This document shows, in pieces, positions 30,949-32,994 of a stretch of DNA of 32,994 nt. The notes under the pieces are model-generated. The model saw nothing but the letters and a program-made list of their open reading frames with translations, did not search any database and was not told the DNA's origin. Both the position numbers and the translations under genes were made by a program. Each line of letters opens with the position of its first letter. Positions within the stretch are counted from its first letter, which is position 1. This DNA is from Anaerolineales bacterium (lineage in GTDB: Bacteria; Chloroflexota; Anaerolineae; Anaerolineales; Villigracilaceae): the NCBI GenBank assembly GCA_016789345.1, contig JAEURG010000076.1:1-32994 (forward strand). The letters are read 5' to 3'.

Positions 30949-31887
30949 ATGACAACCATCGTAGCAGTTGATATTGGCGGCACACACATGCGTGCCGCTT
31001 CTTACTCACAAGATGATATAAAACCAATTAAATACCAAAGGATACGCACGCTTGCTTCTGAGCCAGGTGGATTTGAACGCCTCATTGACGTGATTGAAGC
31101 GGTTTTGCCGCAAGGTGAGCCTGTTGCTGGCATTGGAATTGGGTCGCCCGGTCCGTTAGACCCGCATACTGGTTATTTACTTGCGCCACCGAATAATCCG
31201 CAATTTCATAACTTTCCTCTGGGAGAAAAGTTATCAAAACATTTTGGGGCGCAAACATTTTTAGATAATGATGCGAATTTAGCGGGTTTGGCAGAATATC
31301 GCTATGGTGCTGGCAAAGAACATAGTAACGTCTTGTACTTAACGATTAGTACGGGTGTCGGTGGTGGAGTCATCTTGGCAGATAAATTGTTACAGGGTCA
31401 TCATGGACTGGCGGCAGAGTTAGGTCATATCATTGTTGACCCGAATGGTCCACTTTGCCCTTGCGGATTTGCTGGTCATTTAGAAGCATATTCATCAGGA
31501 CCTGCTATCGCAAAGTATGTGCTTGGGGAATTAGAATCAGGCACCAAGTCAGTGTTGAAGCGGGATGTTAATCTAAGCGCGAAAGAAATTGCAGAAGCCG
31601 CAGGTCAAGGCGATGAACTTGCCATCAAAGCCTATCAACGTGCGGGAGAATATTTAGGCATTGGCGTTGCAACGATGCTTCATTCGTTTGACCCATCTAT
31701 TGTTATTTTTGGTGGAGGGGTTTCGCAAGTTGGAAGTTTGTTATTTGATTCGTTTCATGTAAGTTTGAAAAAACGTGTGTTTCATCCGCGTTATTTGGAA
31801 GATTTGGTAATTACCACAGCACAATTAGGCGACGATGCAGGTTTGCTCGGTGCGCGTGCTTTGGCTGAAATGAAGTTAGGTTTGTAA
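30949..31887 (+). CDS. ROK-family sugar kinase (glucokinase-like)
   Basis: 312 residues. The ROK fold phosphorylates hexoses with ATP. Visible parts are the N-terminal phosphate motif VAVDIGGTHMRA (5-16), GIGSPGPLDPHTG, the catalytic-loop region FLDNDANLAGLAEYRYG (Asp in DNDAN), STGVGGGVI, and the ROK zinc region LCPCGFAGHLEAYSSGPAI (split: 174-192). In that last motif the usual third Cys of CxCGxxGC is a His (CPCGFAGH). The C-terminal LGDDAGLLGAR is typical. Glucose is the likely substrate, but N-acetyl sugars are possible. The aminotransferase gene follows by 27 bases on the same strand. Confidence 0.92.
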   Translation: MTTIVAVDIGGTHMRAASYSQDDIKPIKYQRIRTLASEPGGFERLIDVIEAVLPQGEPVAGIGIGSPGPLDPHTGYLLAPPNNPQFHNFPLGEKLSKHFGAQTFLDNDANLAGLAEYRYGAGKEHSNVLYLTISTGVGGGVILADKLLQGHHGLAAELGHIIVDPNGPLCPCGFAGHLEAYSSGPAIAKYVLGELESGTKSVLKRDVNLSAKEIAEAAGQGDELAIKAYQRAGEYLGIGVATMLHSFDPSIVIFGGGVSQVGSLLFDSFHVSLKKRVFHPRYLEDLVITTAQLGDDAGLLGARALAEMKLGL

Positions 31888-31914
31888 AGTTTGTAAAAAA
31901 TTCAAGGAGTATGT

Positions 31915-32994
31915 ATGACCAAGTTTAAGAACGTAGGACCCAAAGCCCATGCCATGATTGAACGTGATAAGAAAGTGATTTCACCTTCTTATCCGCGCGA
32001 TTATCCGTTTGTGATGGATTATGGCAAAGGTTCAGAAGTGTGGGATGTAGATGGAAACCGTTATTTAGATTTTATGGGTGGTATTGCAGTGGTTTCAACA
32101 GGCTATTCACATCCGCAAGTGGTGAAAGCCATTCAAGAGCAAGCAGAAAAATTTATTCATATTTCATCTGATTTTTACCATGAGAATTGGGTGGCACTCG
32201 GCGAAAAATTAAATGAGATTGCACCTTTCAAAGAAGATGCGCTTTCATTTATGACAAATTCTGGTACAGAAGCAGTGGAAGCCGCAATAAAACTTGCACG
32301 TTATAAAACGAAACGTGCAAACTTTATTGGTTTCACAGGTGCGTTTCATGGCAGAACGATGGGTGCTGTAACTTTTACTGCTAGCAAAGCAAAATATAAA
32401 AATGGATTTTATCCATTGATGAATGGTGTAACCCATGCGCCATTTCCAAATCCATATCGCCCGATTCTTGAAAGAAGAAAAGGTGAAGATTACGGCGAAG
32501 CAGTTGTGCGATACATTGAAGAAGAAATTTTGGCACAAACATTACCACCCAATGAAGTGGCAGGTATTTTGGTTGAGACCATTCAAGGAGAAGGCGGTTA
32601 TATCGTTCCGCCCGATGGTTTTTACCCAGCCTTACGAAAATTATGTGACAAACATGGCATCTTGATGATTCTTGATGAAGTGCAATCTGGTATGGGTCGC
32701 ACCGGAAAGTGGTGGGCTATTGAACATTTCAGTGTTGAGCCAGATATTATTACTTCGGCAAAAGGCATTGCATCTGGTATGCCTTTGGGCGCCTGCATTG
32801 CGCGAAAATCCGTAATGACTTGGGAAAATGGTACACATGGTAATACGTATGGTGGTAATCCAATTTCATGTGCGGCTTCGTTAGCAACGATTGATTTGAT
32901 TCAAAAACAATATATGCAAAACGCAAAAGAAGTTGGCGAATACGCAATGGATGCTTTGGAAGAAATTAAAGCGCGTCATCCTGTTATTGGAGAA
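31915..32994 (+). CDS. class III aminotransferase (acetylornithine/4-aminobutyrate type), 3' end outside window
   Basis: An open frame from the ATG at 31915 runs to the window edge and gives 360 residues, most of a protein of about 430-450. It is a PLP-dependent class III aminotransferase. It has the N-terminal GNRYLDFMGGIAVVSTGYSH region (split: 50-69), the PLP phosphate-binding NSGTEAVEAAIKLAR, the FTGAFHGRTMGA loop, ETIQGEGGY, LDEVQSGMGRTG (PLP-ring Asp) and Lys283 in SAKGIASGMPLG as the Schiff-base lysine. GNTYGGNPISCAA follows. AAGGAG lies 5 bases upstream of the ATG. It may act on 4-aminobutyrate, acetylornithine or another omega-amino acid. Confidence 0.93.
   Translation, partial: MTKFKNVGPKAHAMIERDKKVISPSYPRDYPFVMDYGKGSEVWDVDGNRYLDFMGGIAVVSTGYSHPQVVKAIQEQAEKFIHISSDFYHENWVALGEKLNEIAPFKEDALSFMTNSGTEAVEAAIKLARYKTKRANFIGFTGAFHGRTMGAVTFTASKAKYKNGFYPLMNGVTHAPFPNPYRPILERRKGEDYGEAVVRYIEEEILAQTLPPNEVAGILVETIQGEGGYIVPPDGFYPALRKLCDKHGILMILDEVQSGMGRTGKWWAIEHFSVEPDIITSAKGIASGMPLGACIARKSVMTWENGTHGNTYGGNPISCAASLATIDLIQKQYMQNAKEVGEYAMDALEEIKARHPVIGE

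Noticed and set aside
32245-32947. Minus-strand frames at the right end of the window.
   Set aside because: They are antisense to the intact aminotransferase frame that runs off the window and have no coding features.

Overview
This window is a chromosomal segment with moderate-to-low GC. It is probably from a member of the Chloroflexota (Anaerolineae-like). That placement is an inference from gene content and style: a tungsten-type aldehyde:ferredoxin oxidoreductase, lone-cysteine lipoproteins, short 'GGTATAAT' -10 boxes very close to start codons, and many different palindromic intergenic repeats. No rRNA or other species marker is present to prove it.

Layout. 1-400: the tail of an unknown gene and a small hypothetical gene, then a palindromic repeat. 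613-3929: a GAF-type sensor histidine kinase overlapping an OmpR-class response regulator, closed by a bidirectional terminator. 4033-8581 (minus strand): plsX, a NERD-like membrane protein and a DnaQ-DinG exonuclease/helicase fusion. 8606-8756: tRNA-Leu(GAG) with its own promoter and terminator. 8755-11941 (minus): a methyltransferase, polysaccharide deacetylase and GAF-PAS histidine kinase operon. 11999-15366 (minus): a polar amino-acid ABC importer (binding lipoprotein, permease, ATPase) followed by a dimethylargininase-like hydrolase, which suggests uptake and breakdown of arginine or methylarginine. 15528-17866 (plus): an SCP2-type protein and an aldehyde ferredoxin oxidoreductase. 17921-26984 (minus): a long run of small accessory genes (SUMF1-fold lipoprotein, GNAT, two VOC proteins, GIY-YIG, a lipid kinase, a methyltransferase, two DUF1801 paralogues) ending with the glycolytic pair pgk and gap. 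27360-29360 (plus): three accessory genes set between minus-strand housekeeping genes and associated with two related attC-like sites. 29563-32994: a YvcK/CofD-like protein (minus), then a ROK sugar kinase and a class-III aminotransferase that runs off the window (plus).

The most unusual features are these. (i) The 27-29.5 kb island has the form expected of integron gene cassettes (gene followed by an attC-like site, all in one orientation), but no integrase is visible. (ii) Several unrelated inverted repeats lie exactly at gene ends and supply stop codons, and in the aldehyde oxidoreductase the last 14 codons. (iii) Several genes, notably yvcK, the ROK kinase and the 11.9-kb methyltransferase, have -10 boxes 6-7 nt before the start codon, which predicts leaderless mRNAs. 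Everything here comes from reading the sequence alone; no database search was run.
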